DNA of 6,418 bases from Aquirhabdus sp. (GTDB taxonomy: Bacteria > Pseudomonadota > Gammaproteobacteria > Pseudomonadales > Moraxellaceae), in assembly GCA_030152425.1 (NCBI GenBank), contig JASLJP010000064.1:1-6418 (forward strand), given 5' to 3'. The notes below the pieces were generated by a model. The model was not told where the DNA came from, did not search any database, and saw only the letters and a list, made by a program, of their open reading frames with translations. A program made the position numbers and the translations under genes. This document shows, piece by piece, positions 1-4,880 of the stretch; the first letter of the stretch is position 1, and each line of letters opens with the position of its first letter.

Positions 1-220
1 CTACGCTGGCGAGCTGCGTGACATCACACTGTACGGCCAAGGCGCGGCCACCCTGCGCGCTGATCAGATCCACGGTCTCTTGCGCGGTGGTCAGATTGAT
101 ATCGGCACAGACGACTGCTCCGCCACGCTTGGCGATCTGTAGCGCAAACGCACGGCCGATACCGCTACCGGCACCGGTCACGACTGCATGGGCTTTGCTT
201 GAGATTTTGGCTTTAAACAT
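1..220 (-). CDS. Short-chain dehydrogenase/reductase (SDR), N-terminal part, cut by window edge
   Basis: Only the first 73 codons are present; the gene continues past the left edge. The start is the ATG at 220 (MFKAKISSK...), since the glycine-rich cofactor motif TGAGSGIG follows at residues 15-22, the usual place for a classical SDR. Residue 40 (in CADIN) is an acidic residue at the end of the second beta strand, which in this family usually favours NAD(H) over NADP(H); CDVT at 65-68 is the adenine-binding strand. The catalytic Ser-Tyr-Lys lies outside the window, so the substrate cannot be inferred. The Shine-Dalgarno is weak (AGAGTG upstream). It is probably transcribed from its own promoter near 310-338, and a palindrome there suggests a repressor site. 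The family call is safe; the substrate is unknown. A decayed SDR fragment also lies at 4881-5026. Confidence 0.88.
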   Translation of the reverse strand, partial: MFKAKISSKAHAVVTGAGSGIGRAFALQIAKRGGAVVCADINLTTAQETVDLISAQGGRALAVQCDVTQLASV

Positions 221-294
221 AAATGGCTACACTCTGGGTTTACGACATGTAGATCGCGGATAAGGCGAGCCACGTTTAACGTAAAAGCAGAGTA

Positions 295-314
295 ATCCGA
301 ATAATTGTTCGGAT
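295..314. promoter_or_regulatory. 20-bp near-perfect palindrome, likely operator of the SDR gene
   Basis: The sequence reads ATCCGAA-TAATTG-TTCGGAT: two perfect 7-bp arms (295-301, 308-314) around a centre that is itself nearly palindromic, so only one symmetric pair mismatches. It has no T-tract and therefore does not look like a terminator. Its position over the candidate -10 of the SDR promoter fits a site for a dimeric repressor such as a TetR- or MarR-type protein. The regulator is not in the window. The symmetry is directly seen; the role is inferred. Confidence 0.45.
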
Positions 315-338
315 ACAAGTCGGTTAGTTTTTGGTCAA
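310..338 (-). promoter_or_regulatory. Candidate sigma-70 promoter for the SDR gene
   Basis: On the minus strand TTGACC (333-338) is followed after 17 bp by TATCCG (310-315). The -35 matches consensus at 5 of 6 positions, while the -10 is poor (3 of 6). It lies about 90 bp upstream of the SDR start and its -10 overlaps the palindrome at 295-314. The pairing is only suggestive, as no better -10 was seen nearby. Confidence 0.3.
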
Positions 339-370
339 AAAATCACAGGCGATGGCGGGAAATGATCAAT

Positions 371-402
371 GCACCGCGCGTATCAGTGCCCGGTGCGGGC
401 AC
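371..402. repeat. Two mutually exclusive GC-rich hairpins
   Basis: GTGCCCG (386-392) and CGGGCAC (396-402) form a perfect 7-bp stem with a 3-nt loop. An alternative 6-bp stem joins GCACCG (371-376) to CGGTGC (391-396), and the two share bases so only one can form at a time. No T-tract follows on either strand, so neither is a standard intrinsic terminator. Function is unknown. Confidence 0.35.
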
Positions 403-511
403 ATGCAGGCGGCGCAGTACAGGCAGGATCGCCTTTAAACTCGCGGATAAACTGCCGTTTGCATACGGAAAGAAGCAGTGCTTGGGCGCAAACATGCGTC
501 GCCCGACCTCA

Positions 512-603
512 TAAAGCTGTCATTTTCCGCCACAGGTAAATCCCATACTAAGACATCGTATGTCGATGATGTTCGGTAAAAATGACGGAAAAAGACAGCT
601 TTA
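512..603. repeat. 92-bp segment with 18-bp imperfect terminal inverted repeats (possible MITE-like element)
   Basis: The left arm at 512-529 (TAAAGCTGTCATTTTCCG) and right arm at 586-603 are reverse complements with one mismatch in 18. Between them lies a smaller inverted repeat, GACAT (552-556) / ATGTC (560-564). Both outer ends carry TA (512-513 and 602-603), which would fit the TA duplication of Tc1/mariner-IS630-type miniature elements, but those two TAs are also part of the symmetric arms, so this is not independent proof. The right arm overlaps the weak terminator after the unknown gene at 624. It could instead be a large hairpin in the 3' untranslated region. No transposase is present. 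Confidence 0.35.
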
Positions 604-619
604 ACGTGGCTTAAACAGC
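589..619 (-). terminator. Weak candidate intrinsic terminator after the gene at 624-1310
   Basis: Just after the stop codon, minus-strand RNA can fold as GCT(G)TTTAA - GCCACG - TTAAAGC, an 8-bp stem with one bulged G, followed shortly by TGTCTTTTT (T-tract from 593 down to 589). The stem is AT-rich, so it would be a weak terminator. It sits inside the right arm of the inverted repeat at 512-603. Confidence 0.35.
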
Positions 620-623
620 GCAA

Positions 624-1310
624 TCAGGCCTCCAAAAAGGAGCGCAGATGTCTGGCGATGAGGGGATAGACATCGCGCGGGATCGCCGGTGCGAGTTTAC
701 GCAGCATATGACGGTTCAGCATGCGCACTACCGCGATCACCCCATCCAAGGTTTTATTGATCAAGAAGTTAAACTTCAACAAGCGGATCGGGATCAATAC
801 CAGCGGCTCTAGGGTCACATCCATGACCTTGATCAACAGATCGACGACCTCGTTGATATCCTCAAGCTGACCATTTTCCATCTTGTCCACGATGCGGGTG
901 ACCTCGGCGGCAAAGGCTGGGGTGATCGGACAGGTCATATACGGTTTGACCCCATCGCCGCGATCGATGTAGTGGTTTAAGGCATGAAAATGGGCGATGA
1001 CGGGAGGCAGTCGGGTATTGGACAGATGGCCGCCGACCCAGCCCATATAGTGCTTGGCTTTGCCTTTGATGTCTTCGATCACATGCCGCGCGTCATTCAG
1101 CTCTTTGCTCGGATGGATCGTCGCCAGTTGATCGAACATCGTGCCAAAGCACTGATCGATCAGATCGCAGGTGGCTTCGATCAACAGTTGCACGCCCAAT
1201 GCTTTGTCGGCGTCGCTCACGGTCGTCGTCGTGCGCTGATAGATCCCCTCGAGATCGACAGGAATATGATCAGCCAGCAGCGCACAAAAAAATGGCGGTT
1301 TGATGCTCAT
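624..1310 (-). CDS. Conserved hypothetical protein, paralogue A of a tandem pair
   Basis: I do not recognise this 228-residue protein. The start is the ATG at 1310 (MSIKPPFF), because it has a good Shine-Dalgarno (AGGAAGAG, 6 nt upstream) and the paralogue aligns from this point; the frame is open to 1364 but the extra residues look unrelated. It has no signal peptide or convincing membrane segment and looks mostly helical. Motifs shared with its neighbour at 1535-2278 are IPVDLE (16-21), CDLID (48-52), HYMGWV (87-92), RLPPVIAH (100-107), IDRGDG..PYM (115-125), LKFN (178-181) and KTLDGVIA (186-193). The conserved Cys, His and Asp residues could bind a ligand or metal, but nothing identifies one. 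About 46% of aligned residues match the neighbour by hand count, so the duplication is old. A 224-bp gap containing a strong terminator separates them, so it is probably transcribed on its own. Confidence 0.85.
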   Translation of the reverse strand: MSIKPPFFCALLADHIPVDLEGIYQRTTTTVSDADKALGVQLLIEATCDLIDQCFGTMFDQLATIHPSKELNDARHVIEDIKGKAKHYMGWVGGHLSNTRLPPVIAHFHALNHYIDRGDGVKPYMTCPITPAFAAEVTRIVDKMENGQLEDINEVVDLLIKVMDVTLEPLVLIPIRLLKFNFLINKTLDGVIAVVRMLNRHMLRKLAPAIPRDVYPLIARHLRSFLEA

Positions 1311-1353
1311 GTTCGACTCTTCCTGAATTTTATTTTTAAAGTGTGCTCTGTGC

Positions 1354-1435
1354 TTGCGTACCACGCAATGTCTATGCGTTTAATTATCCAGCAAAACGCG
1401 TGCAGGGGAAAGCCTTCAATGGCAACGCATTGCGT
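1354..1435. promoter_or_regulatory. Cluster of TGCGT/ACGCA half-sites upstream of paralogue A
   Basis: Between the start of paralogue A and the terminator of paralogue B the pentamer TGCGT or its complement occurs five times: 1355-1359 and 1363-1367 (forming TTGCGT-ACC-ACGCAA, perfect 6-bp arms, 1354-1368), 1375-1379, and 1425-1429 with 1431-1435 (ACGCA-T-TGCGT). This is the only region where the gene's promoter can lie. A possible minus-strand -10, GATAAT, is at 1385-1390 but lacks a good -35. The clustering is directly seen; regulator binding is inferred. Confidence 0.3.
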
Positions 1436-1477
1436 AAGATGGTGATATCGTGCTGCTTGAGCATGCCCAATGTCGCA

Positions 1478-1513
1478 ACAAAAAAGGCGTAGAACCATGT
1501 CGTTCTACGCCTT
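1478..1513 (-). terminator. Strong intrinsic terminator after paralogue B
   Basis: AAGGCGTAGAAC (1484-1495) and GTTCTACGCCTT (1502-1513) form a perfect 12-bp stem with a 6-nt loop. On the minus strand it is followed directly by a run of six T (complement of A 1480-1485). It begins about 20 nt after the stop codon of the gene at 1535-2278, so it ends that transcript and isolates paralogue A from readthrough. It has no T-rich tail on the plus strand. Confidence 0.9.
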
Positions 1514-1534
1514 GGCAGGGATTGCTGGCTGGGT

Positions 1535-2278
1535 TTAGTGCGTGACGGGCAAGGGGTCACTGACCAAGAAAGCGCCCAGATGCTCGGCCACCTGTGGATA
1601 CAGTTCACGCGGCAGCTTGGGGATGGTCTTGCGCAGCATGCGTTTATACAGCGACATGACCAAGGCGATCACGCCGTTTAAAGTCTTGTCGACCACGTAG
1701 TTAAACTTCATGAGGTTCTTGGGGCTGATGAGCAGTGGACGCATGGTTTCTTCAAACACCTGCACCAGCAGCTCGATCATCTCATCCAGATCTTCAGTGC
1801 TGCCGTCTTCCAGTGTGGAGAGGACACGGCGTAAATCTTTGGCAAATTCGCTGGAGATATTAAACGCCATATACGGGCGTGTACCGTCGCCCAAGTCGAT
1901 GCGATGCATCAGGCTATAGTAATGGGCGATGACTGGCGGCAGGCGGTCGTTGGCGATAAAGCCCGACACCCAGCGGATATAGTGCCGCGCTTTGGTCTTG
2001 ACGTCTTCGACCATCGTTTTGGCATCGTTGAAATTCAGGCCGGGATTATTGCGGTTCAGTTCGTCGAGCAGCGCCAAAAAACCCATATCGATCATGTCAC
2101 AGTTGGCGTCGATCAGCAGTTCCAGACCACGCCGTTTGTCGTCGTCAGTCACATGATGCCGCGTCCGGTGATAGAGCGCTTCAAGCTCGACCGGAATACG
2201 ATGCTGCAGCGGACTGGCGAAGTACGGTGGGCTGATACTTGCACTGCGTATGCTGGTCATATTGATCTGCATGTTCAT
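1535..2278 (-). CDS. Conserved hypothetical protein, paralogue B of a tandem pair
   Basis: This is the second member of the unrecognised family, 247 residues from the first ATG (2278). The start is ambiguous: ATGs at 2278, 2272 and 2260 are in frame. AGGAAGAG lies 4 nt before the first and 10 nt before the second, and by comparison with paralogue A the second (2272) may be the ancestral start. Shared motifs are IPVELE (28-33), CDMID (60-64), HYIRWV, RLPPVIAH (112-119), IDLGDG..PYM (127-137), MKFN and KTLNGVIA. It differs by a longer N-terminus and a 9-residue C-terminal tail (VSDPLPVTH). There is no signal peptide or membrane segment; a soluble helical protein is likely. The 12 nt over the Shine-Dalgarno (2281-2292) are identical to those before paralogue A (1315-1326), so the duplication included the translation start region. 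A promoter is proposed at 2426-2454 and a strong terminator follows at 1478-1513, so it is probably monocistronic. Confidence 0.87.
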   Translation of the reverse strand: MNMQINMTSIRSASISPPYFASPLQHRIPVELEALYHRTRHHVTDDDKRRGLELLIDANCDMIDMGFLALLDELNRNNPGLNFNDAKTMVEDVKTKARHYIRWVSGFIANDRLPPVIAHYYSLMHRIDLGDGTRPYMAFNISSEFAKDLRRVLSTLEDGSTEDLDEMIELLVQVFEETMRPLLISPKNLMKFNYVVDKTLNGVIALVMSLYKRMLRKTIPKLPRELYPQVAEHLGAFLVSDPLPVTH

Positions 2279-2423
2279 GTGACTCTTCCTGATCGTGGAT
2301 ACACGCCAAAATGTACAGGTGTATAGTCTTGCTCGACTAGATCGATTAAACGCCTAAATCTTGAACTTTGGATTGGCTCAGATGACGGCTGTTGCTGTCA
2401 ATTGAGACAATGGGACTGAAGCC

Positions 2424-2448
2424 GTATCAAAGTATATTCTCATGATAC
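2424..2448. promoter_or_regulatory. 25-bp inverted repeat inside the paralogue B promoter
   Basis: GTATCA (2424-2429) and TGATAC (2443-2448) are perfect 6-bp arms separated by 13 bp of AT-rich DNA. The arms abut the -35 and overlap the -10 of the proposed promoter, a layout typical of an operator for a dimeric repressor. The symmetry is seen; the regulatory role is inferred. Confidence 0.35.
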
Positions 2449-2454
2449 TGTCAA
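2426..2454 (-). promoter_or_regulatory. Candidate sigma-70 promoter of paralogue B
   Basis: On the minus strand a consensus TTGACA (2449-2454) is followed after 17 bp by TTTGAT (2426-2431, 4 of 6 to consensus). The implied start of transcription near 2419 leaves a leader of about 140 nt. A second TTGACA at 2396-2401 has no acceptable -10. The inverted repeat at 2424-2448 covers this promoter's spacer and -10. Confidence 0.45.
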
Positions 2455-2522
2455 GTACATTTCGTTTCAAGCGTCGTTTTGGCGGACAGAGTGTACCGTC
2501 GATGCCGTACGGGACAGCTCGA

Positions 2523-3143
2523 CTAGTGGACGATGGTGCGAAAGGTCAGATTGACCCGTTCGCCATGCGGGAGGGCGGTCGGAGGCAGACGATGCAGCCA
2601 ATGACGCTGGGTCGTGCCAGTCATGACCAGCAGACTGCCATGCTGCAGGCATAGCGAGATGCGCTGTTTGCTGCGCTTGTGTTTAAAGGCAAAATTACGC
2701 TCGGCACCCAAGGACAGCGAGGCAATCGCGCCATTTTCCTTGAGGTCGCGTTCGCCATCACTGTGCCAAGCCATGCCTTCGTTGTTGTTGTGATAGCGGT
2801 TCAGCAGGCAGGAGTTATAGGTTTCGCCCGTGAGCTGCTCGACCAAGGTTTTCAGCGCCAGCAGCTCGGGGGTCCATGGCAGCGCAGTTTTGGTCATCTG
2901 GGAGTAGGTGTATTCAAAGGGGATGTCGCCGTACCACGCCACTTTGCGCTTGGTCTCGATGCGGTTGCCAAAGATCACCGCTTCGTCGTTGCGCCATGCG
3001 ATGCTGGTAAGCAGCACCTGTAGATAGTGATCGGCCTCCGCCCAGCTCATCACCCGACCATAATAATGCACCGTACCATCTTGCGGCAGCAGGTTGGCAG
3101 TCGGGTCGACATTGGGGTCGACTTCATCAGCAAAGAGATCCAT
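2523..3143 (-). CDS. alkB: AlkB-type alpha-ketoglutarate-dependent DNA repair dioxygenase
   Basis: AlkB enzymes use Fe(II), O2 and 2-oxoglutarate to hydroxylate N-methyl groups on damaged bases (N1-methyladenine, N3-methylcytosine), which leave as formaldehyde. This 206-residue protein has the full set of active-site residues: WHSDGE with H127 and D129, distal H184 in HWLHRLP, and R196 and R202 in RVNLTFR for 2-oxoglutarate. The WHSD.E and ASLSLGAER spacing and the HW.H.LP motif resemble ALKBH2/ALKBH3-type proteins more than E. coli AlkB. The start is the ATG at 3143, sharing one base with the upstream stop (TGATG); a GTG directly before it (3146) is possible. No Shine-Dalgarno is visible, so translation is probably coupled to the preceding gene. 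It is the last gene of the Ada-like/oxygenase/AlkB operon. No clear terminator was found after its TAG stop. Confidence 0.95.
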   Translation of the reverse strand: MDLFADEVDPNVDPTANLLPQDGTVHYYGRVMSWAEADHYLQVLLTSIAWRNDEAVIFGNRIETKRKVAWYGDIPFEYTYSQMTKTALPWTPELLALKTLVEQLTGETYNSCLLNRYHNNNEGMAWHSDGERDLKENGAIASLSLGAERNFAFKHKRSKQRISLCLQHGSLLVMTGTTQRHWLHRLPPTALPHGERVNLTFRTIVH

Positions 3144-3847
3144 CACGACACCGCATCATGAAAAATAATGCCCAGCGTATGTCGTACACCGCTATGCAGG
3201 CGACTGACCCCATGACGCATCGCCGCACGGTAGGCGCCGCGCACCCCGGCGACCGGCCGGAAATTGGTGGTGATGATGAGCAGATCCCCGCGTCGTGGGC
3301 GCAGCACGATAGCTTGCGACTGCGCGCGCGGCACCTGCTCGGTCAGGACAAACTCCCCACCGGTATAGTCGACCTCCGGCTCATTGAGGAATAGCACCAA
3401 CTGCAAGGGAAAATACACCGCACCGTACAGGTCTTGGTGCAGGGTATTAAAGCCCCCTACCCCGTATTTGAGGATCAGTGCCGTGGCTTGGGTCTGACCC
3501 TGCTGCTGGCACTGATGCTGTAGCGCGTCCAGTGTGGCAGGAAACCGCGTGTCTAGCCCTAACTGCGCCATCCAGTCATTGGCGATGGGCACGAGCTGCG
3601 GATAGACCTGCGCGCGGAGCTGCTGCACCAGCTCGGGCAGCGGATAGTCGTAGTATTTATACTCGCCCAGCCCAAAGCGATGCCGCGCCATGACCACGGT
3701 CTTGCGATAGCCGCTGGGGCTGTCGTAGGCGTCAATCAGGCTTTGGCATTGCCCAGCACTGAGCAGGGCTGGCACATGGGCATAGCCCTGACGCTGCATC
3801 TGCGCGGCCACCGCGACCCAGTCGATCTGCTCGATCATGGCGTTCAT
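3143..3847 (-). CDS. 2-oxoglutarate/Fe(II)-dependent oxygenase of unknown substrate (COG3826/PF09859-like)
   Basis: This 234-residue protein is a double-stranded beta-helix oxygenase with intact catalytic residues: H137 and D139 in LHQDLYG, a second metal ligand H212 in RHGVS, and R222 ten residues later in SGVRHTLG, the usual 2-oxoglutarate contact. YTGGEFVL (161-168) and PRRGDLLII (183-191) are typical core strands. It resembles the uncharacterised family COG3826/PF09859 from memory; no search was run. The start ATG (3847) overlaps the upstream stop as ATGA and the stop overlaps the alkB start as TGATG, so it is translationally locked between the two DNA-repair genes. That context suggests a part in alkylation damage repair or tolerance, perhaps demethylating another lesion or a protein. 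There is no signal peptide, so it acts in the cytoplasm. It lacks AlkB's RxNxTxR signature, so it is not an AlkB duplicate. Confidence 0.88.
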   Translation of the reverse strand: MNAMIEQIDWVAVAAQMQRQGYAHVPALLSAGQCQSLIDAYDSPSGYRKTVVMARHRFGLGEYKYYDYPLPELVQQLRAQVYPQLVPIANDWMAQLGLDTRFPATLDALQHQCQQQGQTQATALILKYGVGGFNTLHQDLYGAVYFPLQLVLFLNEPEVDYTGGEFVLTEQVPRAQSQAIVLRPRRGDLLIITTNFRPVAGVRGAYRAAMRHGVSRLHSGVRHTLGIIFHDAVS

Positions 3848-4710
3848 ACCGCCGCCAACTGATCAGCAGCCTGATCGACCTGCGCCGCCTCCCAGCCGAT
3901 CATCGCCGATTTGCGCAGTGGGCTCCAGTGGTAGCCGCCCAGCGCCCCCGTGGCACGGATGACGCGGTGACAGGGGATCAGATACGCCACCGGATTATCG
4001 CCGATGGCCGTGCCCACGGCTCGACTGGCGGCGGGACTGCCCAATTGCTCGGCGATACGGCCATAGCTGCTGAGTCGGCCTGGGGGGATGGTCAGCAAGG
4101 TCTGCCAGACTTTGAGCTGAAAATCGGTGCCTTTAAGATGTAGCTTGACCTGATCCAGCGCATGCCAATCCTGCTGAAAAATCCGCAGCGCCGACTGCTG
4201 CAACGGATCAACGCCGTGTACATAGCGCGCATGGGGAAACTTGGACTGCAGGGTCGCCAGTGCCTGTGTGGGGTCGTCCTCAAATGCAATATGGCAAACG
4301 CCCTTTTGGGTCGCGGCAATAATGACCTCGCCAAACGGAGTCTGGGCGTAGCTGTAGTGGATGGTCAGATTGATGCCACCGTTCTTATACTCCCCTGGAG
4401 TCATGCCCTCGATCGTGACGAACAGATCATGCAGTCTTCCGCTGCCGGATAGGCCGGTCTCCAAGGCGGCGTCTTGCACCGAGGTTTGCTCACTGAGCAG
4501 TTTTTTGGCGTGCTCTACACTGATGGATTGCAGGAATTTTTTCGGGCTGGTGCCCGCCCAATCGCTAAACAGGCGCTGAAAATGAAACGGCGACAAATGC
4601 ACGGCTGCCGCCACCTCGTCCAGACTCGGCTGGGTCTGAAAATTGGCTTGGATGTACGCGATCGCCTGTGCGATACGGGTATAGTTGCTGCTACTCATGC
4701 TGTGATTCAT
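3844..4710 (-). CDS. Ada-like AraC-domain / O6-methylguanine-DNA methyltransferase fusion
   Basis: This 288-residue protein combines an AraC-type DNA-binding domain (about residues 12-108; the second helix-turn-helix ends in MTPGEY) with an O6-alkylguanine-DNA alkyltransferase domain (about 115-275). The suicide cysteine is C247 in IPCHRVIR, followed by GALGGYHW; SSYGRIAEQLG and SRAVGTAIGDNP are the DNA-binding helix and the Asn hinge. It would repair O6-methylguanine irreversibly and probably regulate its own operon. The start is the ATG at 4710 with a strong GGGGGA Shine-Dalgarno; the frame is open to 4863 but the extra part is unrelated. Unlike E. coli Ada it lacks the N-terminal zinc domain whose cysteine takes methyl from phosphotriesters, so the classical activation switch is missing. 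Such short forms are common and often annotated as Ada or methylated-DNA-cysteine methyltransferase. It overlaps the next gene by ATGA. Confidence 0.95.
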   Translation of the reverse strand: MNHSMSSSNYTRIAQAIAYIQANFQTQPSLDEVAAAVHLSPFHFQRLFSDWAGTSPKKFLQSISVEHAKKLLSEQTSVQDAALETGLSGSGRLHDLFVTIEGMTPGEYKNGGINLTIHYSYAQTPFGEVIIAATQKGVCHIAFEDDPTQALATLQSKFPHARYVHGVDPLQQSALRIFQQDWHALDQVKLHLKGTDFQLKVWQTLLTIPPGRLSSYGRIAEQLGSPAASRAVGTAIGDNPVAYLIPCHRVIRATGALGGYHWSPLRKSAMIGWEAAQVDQAADQLAAV

Positions 4711-4748
4711 CACCTGTCCCCCTTCGTCTATGGGGCTATAGTGAGATA

Positions 4749-4777
4749 AATATACAGCAAGCACCACCCGAATGTTG
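4749..4777 (-). promoter_or_regulatory. Candidate promoter of the Ada-like/oxygenase/alkB operon
   Basis: The best -10 on the minus strand is TATATT (4749-4754). A hexamer 17 bp upstream, CAACAT (4772-4777), is a poor -35, which is the expected form of an activator-dependent promoter. Transcription would begin near 4742, about 30 nt before the start codon. The Ada-box-like sequence overlaps this -35 and the large palindrome lies just upstream. Confidence 0.45.
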
Positions 4778-4783
4778 CGCATC
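4771..4783 (-). promoter_or_regulatory. Ada-box-like element over the -35 region
   Basis: The minus strand reads GATGCGCAACATT. Recalled from memory, the E. coli ada promoter contains AAAGCGCAAGATT at the equivalent place; 10 of 13 positions agree, including the core GCGCAA. It overlaps the weak -35 of the operon, as the E. coli site does. The resemblance is seen; binding by the local Ada-like protein is inferred. Confidence 0.4.
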
Positions 4784-4806
4784 TGTGTGCATGCGTTGCA
4801 CACAGA
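4782..4806. promoter_or_regulatory. Perfect 10-bp inverted repeat upstream of the alkylation operon
   Basis: TCTGTGTGCA (4782-4791) and TGCACACAGA (4797-4806) are exact reverse complements separated by 5 bp (TGCGT). No T-tract follows on either strand, so it is not a terminator. Relative to the proposed transcription start it lies roughly at -40 to -64, directly upstream of the Ada-box-like element, the usual place for an activator site. It may bind a dimeric regulator or the AraC domain of the Ada-like protein, although AraC-family sites are more often direct repeats. Confidence 0.55.
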
Positions 4807-4880
4807 CAGCGCACGATGATGCGTGGTGTTTGGCGCTGGGTACGTAGAACAGCCAGCGGCCATTCAACGGATCTCAGGGC

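Noticed and set aside
343..495. 50-codon minus-strand frame (MFAPKHCFF...) between the SDR gene and paralogue A, with a distant AGGT upstream
   Set aside because: No recognisable motif, weak Shine-Dalgarno spacing, and it contains the hairpins at 371-402; indistinguishable from chance without homologues.
305..514. 69-codon plus-strand frame in the same gap
   Set aside because: Composition looks random, it overlaps the palindrome and promoter of the SDR gene, and no Shine-Dalgarno is evident.
518..597. Tn402/Tn5053-type ends (TGTCATTTTC...) for the inverted repeat element
   Set aside because: The flanking 5-mers AAAGC and GCTTT are inverted rather than direct repeats, and similarity to Tn402 ends stops after about ten bases.
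984..1445. Long plus-strand frame opposite paralogue A, mirrored by a similar one opposite paralogue B (1904-2326)
   Set aside because: Both are antisense shadows of the conserved paralogues; their resemblance to each other follows from the sense-strand homology.
2460..2522. Terminator for the alkB operon
   Set aside because: Short GC dyads (GTACGG/CCGTAC-like) are present but there is no stable stem followed by a T-tract.
3143..4710. A novel defence system built from the Ada-like, oxygenase and AlkB genes
   Set aside because: The components and order fit a DNA alkylation repair operon; nothing points to phage defence.
4736..4764. Alternative operon promoter TTGCTG / TATAGC on the minus strand
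   Set aside because: The spacer is only 14 bp, too short for a sigma-70 promoter.
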